DNA from: Prochilodus magdalenae
Lineage: Eukaryota > Chordata > Actinopteri > Characiformes > Prochilodontidae
Length of the DNA stretch: 64,000 nt
Assembly (NCBI GenBank): GCA_024036415.1
Contig: JAMWET010000129.1
Span: 1,323,501 to 1,387,500, forward strand
Reading direction: 5' to 3'
The position numbers and the translations under genes are program-made. The notes under the pieces were generated by a model, which was given only the letters and a program-made list of their open reading frames with translations, had not been told where the DNA came from and did no database searches. Positions 24,832-35,879 of this stretch are shown in pieces. Position 1 is the first letter of the stretch; every line of letters begins with the position of its first letter.

Positions 24832-25950
24832 TCACATTTCAGTAGCATTGACTTGGTCATGGATTTCAATAGCTTCAAAGCCCTGGTTATCTATGCCATT
24901 TCTGGGGTAGTGATGGCCTTGACCATTGTAGAAGCAGTAGGCGCAGTGTGCAGTTGGTATGGGTTCTACTCGGGCAAAGTTGGAGAAATCAACGCGATAT
25001 TTGCCCTCTTTGCTACGGGAAATTATTGGGAGAAACCTGTGGCCCCACTTGATCTCCTGGGGGATATAGGAAGTCCTAACTTGGCAGGAGGAGCTGGTGG
25101 ACTCATCTGTGGCATCCAGAAACACCACAAGCTCAAACTCTTGATGAAGCAGTGTGTCCACAGCCAACTGGAAGAATGGACTTGTTTTGTCAATTACATG
25201 GTACAGGGTCAAAGGACAGATGAAGAAGAGATTGTCTTTCCCTGCATCAACCATGAAATCAACATTGAGTTGGTCCAGGATAATTGTCTCACCTTCAGAT
25301 GTGATTGTTGTCTTAAGTAGCTTTCCATAGATCTGACTGCCAATCATCAAAGTTTTACGCAAATTTGCCACTCGTATCTGGAGACAGAGGGCACCGTTTT
25401 TAGGGCAGATGACAGCCATTTTACTGAAGGTGATGGTCTTCGCTCTTTTCTTGGGCAAGGCAATTTTAGCCATAACTAATCCACACCAGAAGCAGTTGAT
25501 AAGTACACCAATGATGGTCTGAATAACAATGAGGGCAACAGCACCAGGGCAAAATGGACTCAGGACTCGCAGACCATAACCAATGGTCATCTGTGTTTCC
25601 AGAGAGTAGAGGAAAGCTGAGGTGAGGCCAAAGACATTATATACACATGGTTTGTGGTCCAGGGGGGGATTTTGCCACCACATGTCTCCGTTATTAAGGC
25701 CAATCCAGTACCAGATGAGACCAAAGATAAACCAGCTGATAGTGAAGGAGGCCACAAAAAATAAGATAATATAACGCCAGCGTATCTCCACAAAAGTGGT
25801 CCAGAAATCCAGCACATAGGCAAAGCGGCTGCTGTATCTCACGTTGCCATATTCAATGTTGCAGTGTCCATCTTTGGTCACAAGGCGATTTTTGCAAATT
25901 CGCCGCTTGGCCTGGTAATCTCTGAGAAACTGCTGCAAGGACCGTGTCAT
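24832..25950 (-). CDS. kcnj1: inward-rectifier K+ channel Kir1.1 (ROMK)
   Basis: A weakly rectifying potassium channel of the plasma membrane; in vertebrates it secretes or recycles K+ in kidney tubule and, in fish, in ionocytes. The frame is intact, 372 residues, the same length as human ROMK2, and as far as I recall it aligns without gaps. It shows the N-terminal RLVTKDGHCNIEYGN box, M1 at about 60-83, filter TIGYG at 122-126, M2 at about 138-162, and the KKRAKTITFSK start of the cytoplasmic domain. Asn152 (ROMK1 N171), linked to weak rectification, is kept. The pH-gate lysine (61) is Ile, the extracellular glycosylation Asn (98) is Asp, and the C-terminal NPxF internalisation motif reads NQGF. 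The first ATG in the exon (25948-25950) is chosen because it matches the ROMK2 start; a splice acceptor CCATAG lies 19 bases upstream. It is divergent from KCNJ5. Confidence 0.97.
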   Translation of the reverse strand: MTRSLQQFLRDYQAKRRICKNRLVTKDGHCNIEYGNVRYSSRFAYVLDFWTTFVEIRWRYIILFFVASFTISWFIFGLIWYWIGLNNGDMWWQNPPLDHKPCVYNVFGLTSAFLYSLETQMTIGYGLRVLSPFCPGAVALIVIQTIIGVLINCFWCGLVMAKIALPKKRAKTITFSKMAVICPKNGALCLQIRVANLRKTLMIGSQIYGKLLKTTITSEGETIILDQLNVDFMVDAGKDNLFFICPLTLYHVIDKTSPFFQLAVDTLLHQEFELVVFLDATDESTSSSCQVRTSYIPQEIKWGHRFLPIISRSKEGKYRVDFSNFARVEPIPTAHCAYCFYNGQGHHYPRNGIDNQGFEAIEIHDQVNATEM

Positions 25951-25968
25951 CTTCAAGTCCTGGAATCC
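25951..25968 (-). other. KCNJ1 coding-exon 5' UTR and acceptor
   Basis: On the minus strand a T-rich tract ends TTTTTTTTTCCATAG, then GGATTCCAGGACTTGAAG leads to the ATG. These 18 bases are open (GFQDLK), so an upstream coding exon could in principle extend the N-terminus, as in ROMK1 and ROMK3 isoforms; none was identified. Confidence 0.6.
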
Positions 25969-27765
25969 CTATGGAAAAAAAAATAAAGACACTATAGTAA
26001 AGAACATGTTCAAAGACATACCTTTACCAGTGGCAAACTGCTGACAGCAAATATTTTAGATTCAAATTCTTATTCACAAAAGCAACCAGAGTGTAATTCC
26101 AAGAGGCAGGCAAAAATATATATATATAATCTGATGGGTCATAAACATGTAACTCCACCCTGCAACAGAAAATTTGAGGATCAGCGGGTAGTAATGCGCC
26201 TTTGACTCCTCGCTCATATGTACCTGCTCTTTGAGTCTCAGTCATTTTATACAAGACATTTTATTGAACTTTGCACCTCAGGTACAAAAAAATCATGTGT
26301 TTCAATGACCCTCATTATACCTTTATTGAATCTGTTTAAACCAGTCTGCAGAATACTTCTAAAACAAAAAAAGGTTTTTAGTGTGTCAAGCCAGTTTTCA
26401 AAATGTAATCGTGAAGATATTTAGATCTTTGCACTGTAGTTTATGACTACCCCCATAAACTCTTATCTTATTAAAGCAGTGATGCTTCCAGTTTAATATG
26501 ACAAGGCACAAACTTTTTGTGACCAATGCAGCCCAAAGTGGTGAAAGTGTAAATCAGTACCTCTTTCGTAGATAATTTAATGGTAAAACATTGAGGAGTT
26601 AGTTTGCTAACATTGCCTGTAAAAGTCTCAAAATTAATTTTATTTTTACCCCAAATTAGAAGCATCAGCTTCAGAGTGAATCCAAAATATATTTACATTG
26701 CATTTGTTGTAAATGGTTTTGTAAAAAGATGTTTTAATAAGTTTTTTAAATGTATAGAAAAGAAATATGGTGCTCTGTTAGTGTTTACTTTGGAAGGATT
26801 GGTCATAGCACCTATAACTAACCCTGCTGTGTGGAAATTGTACATTAAACTGGCTAGCAGTTACTCTGAGTAGATTATACACACCTAAAGGGCACTGCAT
26901 TACAGCCTTCAAGAGGAAGATTAAAATGAATTAGTATTAATTATGTAACTTTTACACACATGACTTTGAATCTATAAATAGCATCTTGAAGGAAAATCCT
27001 GAGGAATGTCTGTGTAAATTGTGTGAAACATAGCATGTATGTCCTACTTGGCTCTACTAGAGAAACCACCATCAAAAGCCTAAAAGTCATTATTTCAATA
27101 GACAGCCATTTACTTCATGTAGATATTTAGTAAATATTCACAGTAGCTAGTCTTTAATTATGTTATTCAGCACTTATTTATTTTAGGCATTATAAATTCC
27201 TTATGTAGGACACTTACAAAATCCTTTTTCCACATGGTTTGATGTGGAGTTACTTTTTTTTAGATAGTAGTGTAATTTGAATATATTTGGTCATTTTGGA
27301 CAAATACTTGAAAATTCTGAACTGCACTTATAAAATGTTTTACAAATATCAGTTTACAATATGAGTAAATTAGATAACCTGTAAATTGACAAATAATAAT
27401 GTTTACTTTTTGATTGTCTCTTCATTGTACCTTTCTTGCCCTAGCAATGTGGTACACATAATCTGAATACAAATCAGGTAAGATGAACCATAATTTGGGT
27501 CACAAAACGGAAGGTGTTTAGTTCTGAAAACCCAGACGTAGAGCTATTGAATCAGTGACCTCGTGGTAGCAACACAAAAACTGCAAGGGCAGCAGAATAA
27601 GCTGAAGTCATGACATTCACAAAGGAATGAATCTCACCAGAGACAGTATGGCAATATGACAGCATTAACTAATTAATGAATAAGTGTCATCTTTAAACTT
27701 TATTTTAAGCTTTTCCCACAGTATTGTAAAGAAAAAAAGCAAAAAAGAATGTTTTGTTAACTTAC
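25969..27765 (-). other. probable KCNJ1 5' intron
   Basis: Spacer between the KCNJ1 acceptor and the candidate 5' exon. It has a short (AT)n at about 26117-26129. Open frames here have no recognisable similarity. Confidence 0.4.
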
Positions 27766-27835
27766 CAGCTGCTGCTGTTTTTCTTTGATCCAACAAATAT
27801 TCTGTTTTATCTCTCTCTTTCACTTTCCCTCTCTC
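27766..27835 (-). promoter_or_regulatory. candidate non-coding 5' exon and promoter of KCNJ1
   Basis: On the minus strand CAGCAGCAGCTG|GTAAGTTAAC is a strong donor with the last exon base at 27766. About 90-100 bases upstream is a TATA-like TTTTTATATTTT (27854-27864), which would place transcription start near 27,830. It lies 1.8 kb upstream of the KCNJ1 acceptor and on the same strand. Mammalian KCNJ1 also uses separate 5' exons. The link to KCNJ1 is inferred. Confidence 0.4.
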
Positions 27836-27869
27836 TGTGTGTCTTGAATTCAAAAAATATAAAAAGAGA

Positions 27870-30800
27870 ATGCAAAAATTAAATGAGGTTTAGATGTATG
27901 GTGATACCATCACTGCTGCTGTTTTTGCTCTTACTCTCCCTTCTGAAGCATGACACAGGTTTTTGTCCAGACCCTTCCTTAAGGCTGGACCAAGTGCGTT
28001 TAATGTTTACCTGTACACAAAAGTCAAGTGGGTATATATTGGGCCTGTTATACCAAAACATGTTGTAAGCCAAGTAGGTAGTTTACTTTAGTGTTTGTGC
28101 ATCTTTTGAAATTTTCCAAAAAAGCCACTGTATTTGAATTTAACTCCTCATCTGTGGAAGTAAGCAAGGAACTTGCCTTGTCCAGGCTTATCCAGAAAGG
28201 GCCAGTGTGGCTGCTTTAATCAATGGCTTCAAAGTCTTCAAGCTGCTGATAATATCTGCTTCTGCTTTATTGGAATAAAAACTTGAAGCCACATCAATAA
28301 GACTAAACAGCCCTGTACTACACATAAATTTAGACCACTCCTTTACCAAAAACTTGGTAAATAATCCCCCTCTCCCCCAATCACAACTGATCTAATTTAA
28401 TTAAAGATGAATTATTTGAACCAGGTAATGATGACGATAACTACAGATGATACCAGTTACATTACAACTTTGGCATGCATAAAGATAAAACTTTTTGTAT
28501 TAATATTATATTATTATTATTATATTATTTCCTGAGTAAAGCACTTCTGCCTAGATACAAACTGTACAGAGTAGAGCTGTGAAAGTTGAAATGCTTCACC
28601 TTGAGTACAAACGTCCTGATGCTTTAGAACATGGAAAGCTTTGCTTTACTTAGAAAACCGGACAAGTTCGGGTTCAAAGTAATGCCACCTTCTGCCATTC
28701 TAGATTGTGTCTGGCAGGCATTTAGTAAAAGATTTTATTGCACAAGTGTGAACTTGACTAATTATGTTCCAGTGAATGCCTTGAATGTGTTCCTCTTCTG
28801 TTCCCAAGCTTGAGAGTACAATGTACGGAATTAATTTAGATTATTGCAACACAATCTATTTTCTAAATTCATCGATTTTTACCTGACATAATTGAAAGGA
28901 CTGGTTGATTCAGAAAATGGGCTTATGTCACAAATTGTGGCATTTTAGTCTATAATTCAGTCCCAAGAAAGTTTCAGACTCCTCTGACAGACATGTAGTT
29001 TGACAGTGTTCCAGTCAAACTCTTTTCCTCATTTAAAAGTTAATAATTGTCTGGAATTCCAAAGTCTCACCTCATTGATCTGTTAATAAAGTCCTCGAGG
29101 CCTACTTAGCACCAGGACGTGTTAAAAGGTCCATTCACATGCCTACAATAAATCAAGCTACATTATCCATTATCGATTAAAAATCTTTATCTCTAGTTAA
29201 GAGGATGTGACCAGCACAAACCCTTTCTACTCTATGCCAACTCCAGCAACCAAAAGATAAAAGGCAAAAAGATATGCACTTTTTTTAGGTACTCTGAATC
29301 ATCAGTTCTACTAAGTAATCTACCAAGGCACCTAAGCTGCAAATCTCTCAGTTCAGAAATACACTTCATCTTAACAGTCCTGGTAAAAAAAGAATTCTAA
29401 GGGATCTCTCTGTCTGGGCTGGGATGCAAATAAACAAACACACAAACAAATAAATTATTTTTTTGCACACTGGTAATATGTAAGTTGCAGTAATTGGTTT
29501 ATGCAGAATACTAAAATCAAATGTTTACTTGTTTGTTTACCTGTCAATTCAAACATTGGTATATTGCTATCCTCCACCTGGGGTCACTACTGTAACACTA
29601 CTGTCATTTAAGACATTCAGTTTTTAACATTCTGTTTAATATTCTCCACACATGCCACTCAGTCAGTTCACTGGATGTACATTCAAATAAACAAACAGTT
29701 AAAGGTTATCTCATAAATAATACAATATATACCTAAAAGATTGTTCAACTTCAAGTGTGATGGAATAAGCCGTGTCGTATAATATATGTTCAGTTTTAAT
29801 TCTTTTTTTACCCATTGTGCTGTGACACCATCTTGTTCCTAATTCATAAATGCTGCATTTACAGAACATTCACTAATGGGGTCATTCATAAGAAGAAGTC
29901 AGCCAATTTGAATCCATATAGTAACAGAATAATAAGGTCTGGGATTATAAGGGGTTAATATTGCTGTAATACCAGTTTAATTGACCTATTTGCTGATGAT
30001 ACTTGGGTAGCTATATACACTGATACCTGATAATATTTTAACAACTTTAAAATTACAATTACTATTTTTAGTTACTATCCTCATGCTATTACTAAAATGG
30101 AGTACATCCAAGATGATATAAAACACAATAACAATTTCCATAACATAACAGCAAGAAAACACAACAGGAAATCAATGAACACTGGATTTAGCTTGCATCA
30201 TACAGAGTGACCATTAAGTAAAAAAGTATGCACAATGCATATTCAAGTATACACATACTTGAATTAGAGCAACCATAATGTCTTATACTAGAAGTGCATG
30301 CACCATTCATAAAAATCCACTAATCTAGAGCACCAAACACCTGTATGTTGTATTTAATCTACAAGAATTGAAATTCATTGAAAAACATTGTTGTCTCAAC
30401 TAAGAAAACATTTATTTTAACAGTCAATACTGAACTTGTTGTTGCTGACTTGCATTCCAGTCTCATTCTTTGGGATGTATTTGTTGACCCTGCCAAATGA
30501 AATAATAATTCATTTCAGTAAGTGATGGAATCGAATCGATTCTTCAACTTCAACACATAGGGGTCGACTCTTGACTCGAGGAGGAGGCAAGTGCAAAGCA
30601 GAAAATGTTTTCAATACATCCTGCACGGCAACTCTCCATTTTCTTCAAGATTTGTGTCACAAATTTTAAGGAGGAGGACAAATAACAGAAAACAAACAGT
30701 GTTATTTTTCACAGAACATTGTGCAAAAATAATAAAGCTGAGGTTTGCTTAGTGCATTACTAAATCCAGGTCATAGATGCTGTTTTTTTTTTTCAGCACA

Positions 30801-31225
30801 AGGGACTTTTGTTCCTTCGGGGCGATTGGAATATAACACTTCCTGCAAGGCAGTGCACCATCGCATCAATCCTTTTGTCTCTGAGCCAACCACACACAAT
30901 AGTAAATGACCATAATTTGCCATTAGTTTGGTGACTCTAGGTTAAAGGAAACAATAGGATTTGAATGGGGATGAAAATGAATTGGACTCTATGGGAGGGA
31001 AGAGAAATGGAAAAAAAAGACAAACGGACAAGTGTGGGTCAGACCAACATTGCATTCATGCCTAGGGCTATGTCTTGAAATAGTGTATCAGAAACAGTGT
31101 CTCTTGGTTGAGCAGAATTACAGTACATGGGCATGCACTTTTCCACCATTTTCCTTTTGTAATTAAATATGTTTTGTAAAGAAGAATGGTCTAAAATACC
31201 TTCAGCCACAATCTAGACTCTCATT
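27870..31225. other. gene-poor spacer
   Basis: No exon recognised. It contains short ATT-rich runs near 28500-28530 and homopolymer tracts. Nothing else stands out. Confidence 0.5.
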
Positions 31226-31570
31226 AGAAGCTATAGGAAGTGTTGTTCATGACTTTATTACTTCGAGGTTGGATTATTGTAATGCCCTGCTTTCTAATTA
31301 TTCCAGCAAAAGTCTTTACATCAACTAGAAATTTTGACCATATCAGCTCAGTATCTACTGTACATTGGTTGGCAAGTAAATTCTGGATTGAGTGGAAAAA
31401 TTATTCTTCTGGCATATCTTCTTCTAAATGCCTTCGCTCCTCAGTACCTTAGTGAATTTATCTTGTATTATGAGATGACACATGAAAAAAGTGAATTAAT
31501 AGAACATTGCCTCAATTCTCAATTTTAAAATTCTTAGTCTTAAAACCTACCTGTTCAGTCAACCCTTTGG
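31225..31570 (+). pseudogene. LINE C-terminal RT fragment
   Basis: Frames resemble the very C-terminus of CR1/L2-type LINE proteins: a VLFMTLLLRGWIIVMPCF stretch (family: the segment ending SRLDYCNALL), then NFDHISSVSTVHWLASKF, and KCLRSSVPYLSEF. Frameshifts and stops make it dead. Confidence 0.6.
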
Positions 31571-31647
31571 TAACTAGATTTCCTGTTAGATAAAACGTAC
31601 CGATCTGGGGGTGCACTTGTGAACATTTTCCAAAAGTTTAAAAAGTT

Positions 31648-32440
31648 TACAAGCACAGCAATTGCTGCTTTAGTGACCAGTAAAAGTGTCCAAACACAGC
31701 AGATGCTCTTTTAGTGACCAGTATGAGTGTCCAAACACAGCATTTGCTGTTTTAGTGAGCAGTAAAAGTGTCCAAACACAGCATTTGCTGCTTTAGTGAC
31801 CAGTAAAAGTGTCCAAACACAGCATTTGCTCTTTTAGTGACCAGTATAATGGTCCAAACACAGCATTCGCTGCTTTAATGACCAGTATAAGTGTCCACAC
31901 ACAGCATTTGCTTCTTTAGTGACCAGTATAAGTGTCCAAACAGAGCAGATGCTATTTTAGTGACCAGTAAAAGTGTCCAAACACAGCATTTGCTGTTTTA
32001 GTGACCAGTAAAAGTGTCCAAACACAGCATTTGCTGTTTTAGTGACCAGTAAAAGTGTCCAAACACAGCATTTGCTGCTTTAGTGACCAGTTAAAGTGTC
32101 CAAACACAACATTCGCTGCTTTAATGACCAGTATAAGTGTCCAAACAGAATTCGCTGCTTTAGTGACCAGTAAAAGTGTCCAAACAGAGCATTTGCTGAT
32201 ATGGTGACCAGTATAAGTGTCCAAACACAGCATTTGCTATTTTAGTGACCAGTAAAAGTGTCCAAACACAGCATTTGCTATTTTAGTGACCAGTACAAGT
32301 GTCCAAACACAGCATTTACTGTTTTAGTGACCTGTATAAGTGTCCAAACACAGAATTTAGCTGTTTTAGTGATCAGTAAAAGTGTCCAAATACAGAATTT
32401 TGCTGTTTTAGTGACCAGTATAAGTGTCCAAATACAGCAA
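31648..32440. repeat. 41-bp minisatellite, about 20 copies
   Basis: The tandem unit has about 41 bases and includes AGTGTCCAAACACAGC and TTTTAGTGACCAGTA. Nineteen copies of the GTCCAAA landmark occur, mostly 41 bases apart, near 31687, 31728, 31768, 31809, 31850, 31891, 31932, 31973, 32014 and on to 32424. A partial unit precedes the first. Variation is concentrated at TGCTG/TGCTC/TGCTA and TAAAAG/TATAAG. Because 41 is not a multiple of three, the frames it opens on both strands are by-products. Confidence 0.95.
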
Positions 32441-32589
32441 ATACAAGTTGTGATGTATTGTTTTGTGAGTGAGGTTGAACACACTGGTGTAAGTTGTGTG
32501 TATTGTGTTGCACTTATAATGACCTTTTCTCCTCTATAGGAATGAGCACTGGGCTGGGGTTGCCAGGTAATGGTTTACTTGCTCTAGGT

Positions 32590-32765
32590 CTGTGTATTAA
32601 TCTCTAGGTACCAGCACTGGCCCCCTGTTCAGGCAGTGTCTGAGCTCATGGTGAGTTCTAGGCTCTAAACTTCCTCTACTAGCTGGAATATCCAACGGAA
32701 CACTAAGCACGGTTGTAAGTCACTCTGGATAAGAGCGTCTGCTAAATACCTTAAATGTAAAATGT
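32590..32765 (+). mobile_element. SINE/LINE-tail repeat, copy 2
   Basis: The body (TGAGCTCATGGTGAGTTCTA and onward) and tail (AGCACGGTTGTAAGTCACTC, then GGATAAGAGCGTCTGC) match the copy at 20.24-20.38 kb. It lies 150 bases after the minisatellite. Confidence 0.7.
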
Positions 32766-33755
32766 AATTATTGCCCAAATTATGTTCTAATTATTGCAAT
32801 TCGAATGGGGCATGATAGTGGGAGCCAGATTAATAGAACATTCCATTTTTGAATGTGTGCAGGTGTTAAATTTTCTTCAATCCACAGTGTCATGTTTGTA
32901 CTGGGAATACATCATAGAAAGCATTACCACCCATAGTGGACATCACAATGGTCACCCCCAGATAGGTGCTTTATGATCATGACCAACACCTACTGTCTAG
33001 AATTGTCTGTACAAACAGACAACTGAAAAATGATGGCACGAGTTGGGTCCACTGGTCCACCTAAACTGCTAGGTTTCACTGTTTTGTCACCATTGGTGCT
33101 CTTCCTGGACTTTGGGTACCTCCACAAAGATGGGATATTTCAGCAGTATAATGCATAGTACCATCGGACCCAAGTTGTCCAGAATTGTTTTGAAGAGTAT
33201 TTAAGCTTTAGCTCAGCTATAGCTTCTTTTCTAACATCTTCAACAGGTCCTGCACATACTTTTACACAGAAGTTGAATAGTAAAATGTCTCTCAATGTTC
33301 AGCTTTCTGGTGATTGACAGTTTCTACTTGCAGATTAAACACATCAGAAAAATAGCTGGAGTGCATATAAATGCAAATTTTTCAATTTCATAGCTACTAG
33401 TACATGTTGCTATTTAATTCTGCTGCAGAGGCGCAAGGAAACAGAAAAAGAGCTGCATGCAGCTCTCGAGCCTCATGTTTACGACCCCTGTTTTAAAACT
33501 TTCATCAGGGGCAAGTCTGCCATGTAATAAAGTACAAAAACTTGTTACTGTACTTAAAAGGTTTTTTTAGGTATCTGTATCTATTTTTTTTTACTCATTA
33601 CATTTCAAAACAGGCTTGTTTAGAGATCTATTTATTTTAATCTCTTGATGCATGTATGGATTTTAAATCAGACAGCTCTATTTAGGCACACAATGAAGCA
33701 CAAATTGGAATCCTACTGGGAGTAAAACTGAGGAAGAGGGAGGGTGTCATGGAGT
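32766..33755. other. no gene seen
   Basis: AT-rich spacer. Part of the sequence near 32890-32960 resembles 15475-15520 (GGGAATACATCATAGAAAGC versus GGGAACATGTCATAAATAGC, both followed by ATTACCACCC), suggesting a shared unnamed repeat. Confidence 0.5.
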
Positions 33756-34640
33756 CACTCAGAATCTTAGTGGGTAATCTTCAGTGACAACTCTTGTGTT
33801 TGTCTTGGTGGAGACGACAAAGGAATCTCCATCACCACCCTTACCTGCAGGGTTTTTGAAGATGAAAGTTTTTAAAGATGCCCACACTGTTGCAACCCCA
33901 AACAGTTTCAAATCCTCAGCCAGCTGCTCCGTAAATGGCTTATCCTGAATAAGACTAACATTTAATCTCCATCCACCTCTCTGTACACCTTCTATTTAAA
34001 TGTATTTTCAACTCCACACTAGCATGATCCAATATGACCGCAGCCTCAATATTACATTCCAAAACAGAATTCACAAGGGTCTTTGAGATCAGATAGAAGT
34101 CCCTGGGATTTATTAGTCTCCATTTGTCAGTTATACCTTATTTGTTGTATTAACTTCCTACAATAGCTATATCTACATTTTTAGATTTGAGGTATGTAAT
34201 TATTTTTCTCTCCTTTTTCTTTTGACTGAGTTCCTTTAGCCGTTGATATTACAGGATACACAGTAACAAACTTTTTATCCAAAATATTACCTAATATTAT
34301 TGTAAACATTTATATTTCCACAGTGTATCTAAATTATATAAATATAAATTGGCTGGGAATAGAATTGCTGGTTCCCATCCATTCTTCCAAAACTTTTGTC
34401 ATCACCTCTTTATACTTATTGTACTCATTGTATATTCATTGTACTCAGATCCAACAGGAACCCTTAATTGGTGTCCATGTTATTTAAGATGACAGTGTTC
34501 ACTAATGGCCCACCAAACCCTCTTCTTTAGTTGATAAAGGTGGAAATAACAACAATAACCTGGCGAGGACGTTGGCCTGGCCCTGACATGAGAACTGAGA
34601 TCCGGTGACATTTGTCTAGCTCTGACAGTGATGACATTTT
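33756..34640 (-). pseudogene. Tx1/L1-like LINE fragment (endonuclease region)
   Basis: On the minus strand, frames around 33.9-34.1 kb contain INPRDFYLISKTLVN, a short run with ILDHASVELKI (the DHA block of the endonuclease) and RWRLNVSLIQDKPFTEQL, typical of L1/Tx1-type elements and unlike the CR1/L2 relics elsewhere in the window. Stops and frameshifts abound. Confidence 0.5.
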
Positions 34641-34654
34641 CATAACCAAGCAAT

Positions 34655-34860
34655 TCCACAAATCAAATCAAATCAAATCACTTTTATTGTCACGTCACAT
34701 TTTCACGGGTGTGAAGGTGAGTCAAAAACTTAGGTGCGTACTCCCTTACAGTACTTATATACAACAATACTAAGCACAAAATCTCTGTTTATCCTAATAT
34801 ACAGTTTTATATAACAGTAATATAACGTTATGAATAAAAACTAAGACAAACAGCACTACC
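34655..34860 (-). mobile_element. LINE 3'-end fragment with CAAAT tandem tail
   Basis: Four AAATC repeats (AATCAAATCAAATC) lead into CACTTTTATTGTCACGTCAC, the inverted 3' end of a fish non-LTR element. The tandem pentamer is the usual terminal repeat. Confidence 0.6.
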
Positions 34861-35590
34861 AAGAACATCTTTGAAGACCTTTGAAGAATTTATGTAGGTT
34901 TGCTATTTGCAGGTTATTCAGCTTGCTGTAGTCATCCTGGTTGACTAGCTGGTCCACCATCTGCTGAAATAGTAGATTTGCTACCATTTCCTCCAGATGT
35001 TCAATCCTCTCTGCACAGTCTTGTCTTGAAGGACCTCACCTAGAGGTGTAACAGTGGCTTGCCTAGAAGCCTAGAACATAGTTCAGTAAACATTCTTGTA
35101 TTCTCCTGAGACTGTGCTCGGCATTGCATTACTGACTGTAGGGTTGGTTTAAATGCAAGTTAACTGCAAATTTTCTACTTCATTTTGCACCATCGGAACC
35201 TGCCTTGGCACAGTTCAACAAGAATTTCCTGTAGACTGGGATTTTTGCCACTGCTGGTAGACCTGTAAGACCGTACACTTTAATACACCTGCAAATGATC
35301 ACATTATTGCATTTGGCATGCCTAAATGCAATCACTTTTTTTGCCAATCATTAACATCTATTTTGTGACCAATTGTCCATACACTGAACTAGACCCCACA
35401 GGTATTTATAGCTCGGTCATCCTTGTGCAACCCCATCCGCAAGAGTCTGAAGTTACTTAAACATGCAAGGTGCATAATTTTTTGTCCAGTGAGCTTATTT
35501 CCAAAGTCTTGTATGATGCTTAAAAATGAACTACATCATGCAGTAAGATGTGCACACAGTCACAAAGATCAAATCATAATATAAGAATGC
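34861..35590. other. no gene seen
   Basis: Spacer, partly resembling LINE 3' sequence near 34880-35040. No gene is supported. Confidence 0.45.
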
Positions 35591-35624
35591 CTAGCTGTGG
35601 GGGAGGAAACATATCCAGTCTCTT

Positions 35625-35653
35625 ACACACACATACACACACACACACACACA
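35625..35653. repeat. (AC)n microsatellite
   Basis: A CA run with one TA interruption, about 170 bases 5' of the candidate exon at 35.83 kb. Confidence 0.85.
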
Positions 35654-35825
35654 TGCATACACAATCTCTCTAGCTCTGTCTTTTTGCATTCCCCTCCTGC
35701 ACCTCCCCCTTCTCTGTCTCCCATCCCCCAGAAGTGAAAGGTAAGGAGGAAGCAGAGCAGTGTGAGAACAGTACATCAACAAAGGCAGGCAGTGCAGTGC
35801 AGGACTATAGAGCAGCACCTCGGAG

Positions 35826-35873
35826 ATGCCTTCACAAACACACAGCAGCATCTATTACGGCACCAGGGTGGAG
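35826..35873 (+). CDS. candidate alternative first coding exon for KCNJ5
   Basis: Within a G/C-richer block (35.68-35.88 kb) on the plus strand, an ATG in good context (GAG-ATG) opens 16 codons, MPSQTHSSIYYGTRVE, ending exactly at the strong donor GAG|GTAAGAAC (35874). The exon is phase 0. It would join in frame to the KCNJ5 core exon at 46355 (phase 0), or act as a 5' UTR exon joined upstream of the ATG at 45732. I recognise no homologous N-terminus. It could equally be a non-coding exon of KCNJ5 or a chance combination. Confidence 0.3.
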
Positions 35874-35879
35874 GTAAGA

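Noticed and set aside
24853..25320. 155-codon open frame on the plus strand
   Set aside because: It is the antisense shadow of the KCNJ1 reading frame and has no homology of its own.
25951..25956. TTG as KCNJ1 start, two codons upstream
   Set aside because: The ATG at 25950 matches the ROMK2 start and length; the two extra codons are 5' exon sequence after the acceptor.
31648..32440. CRISPR-like array
   Set aside because: Units are contiguous with no distinct spacers, and the host is a vertebrate. It is a minisatellite.
32039..32539. Repetitive proteins on both strands
   Set aside because: They are by-products of the 41-bp repeat.
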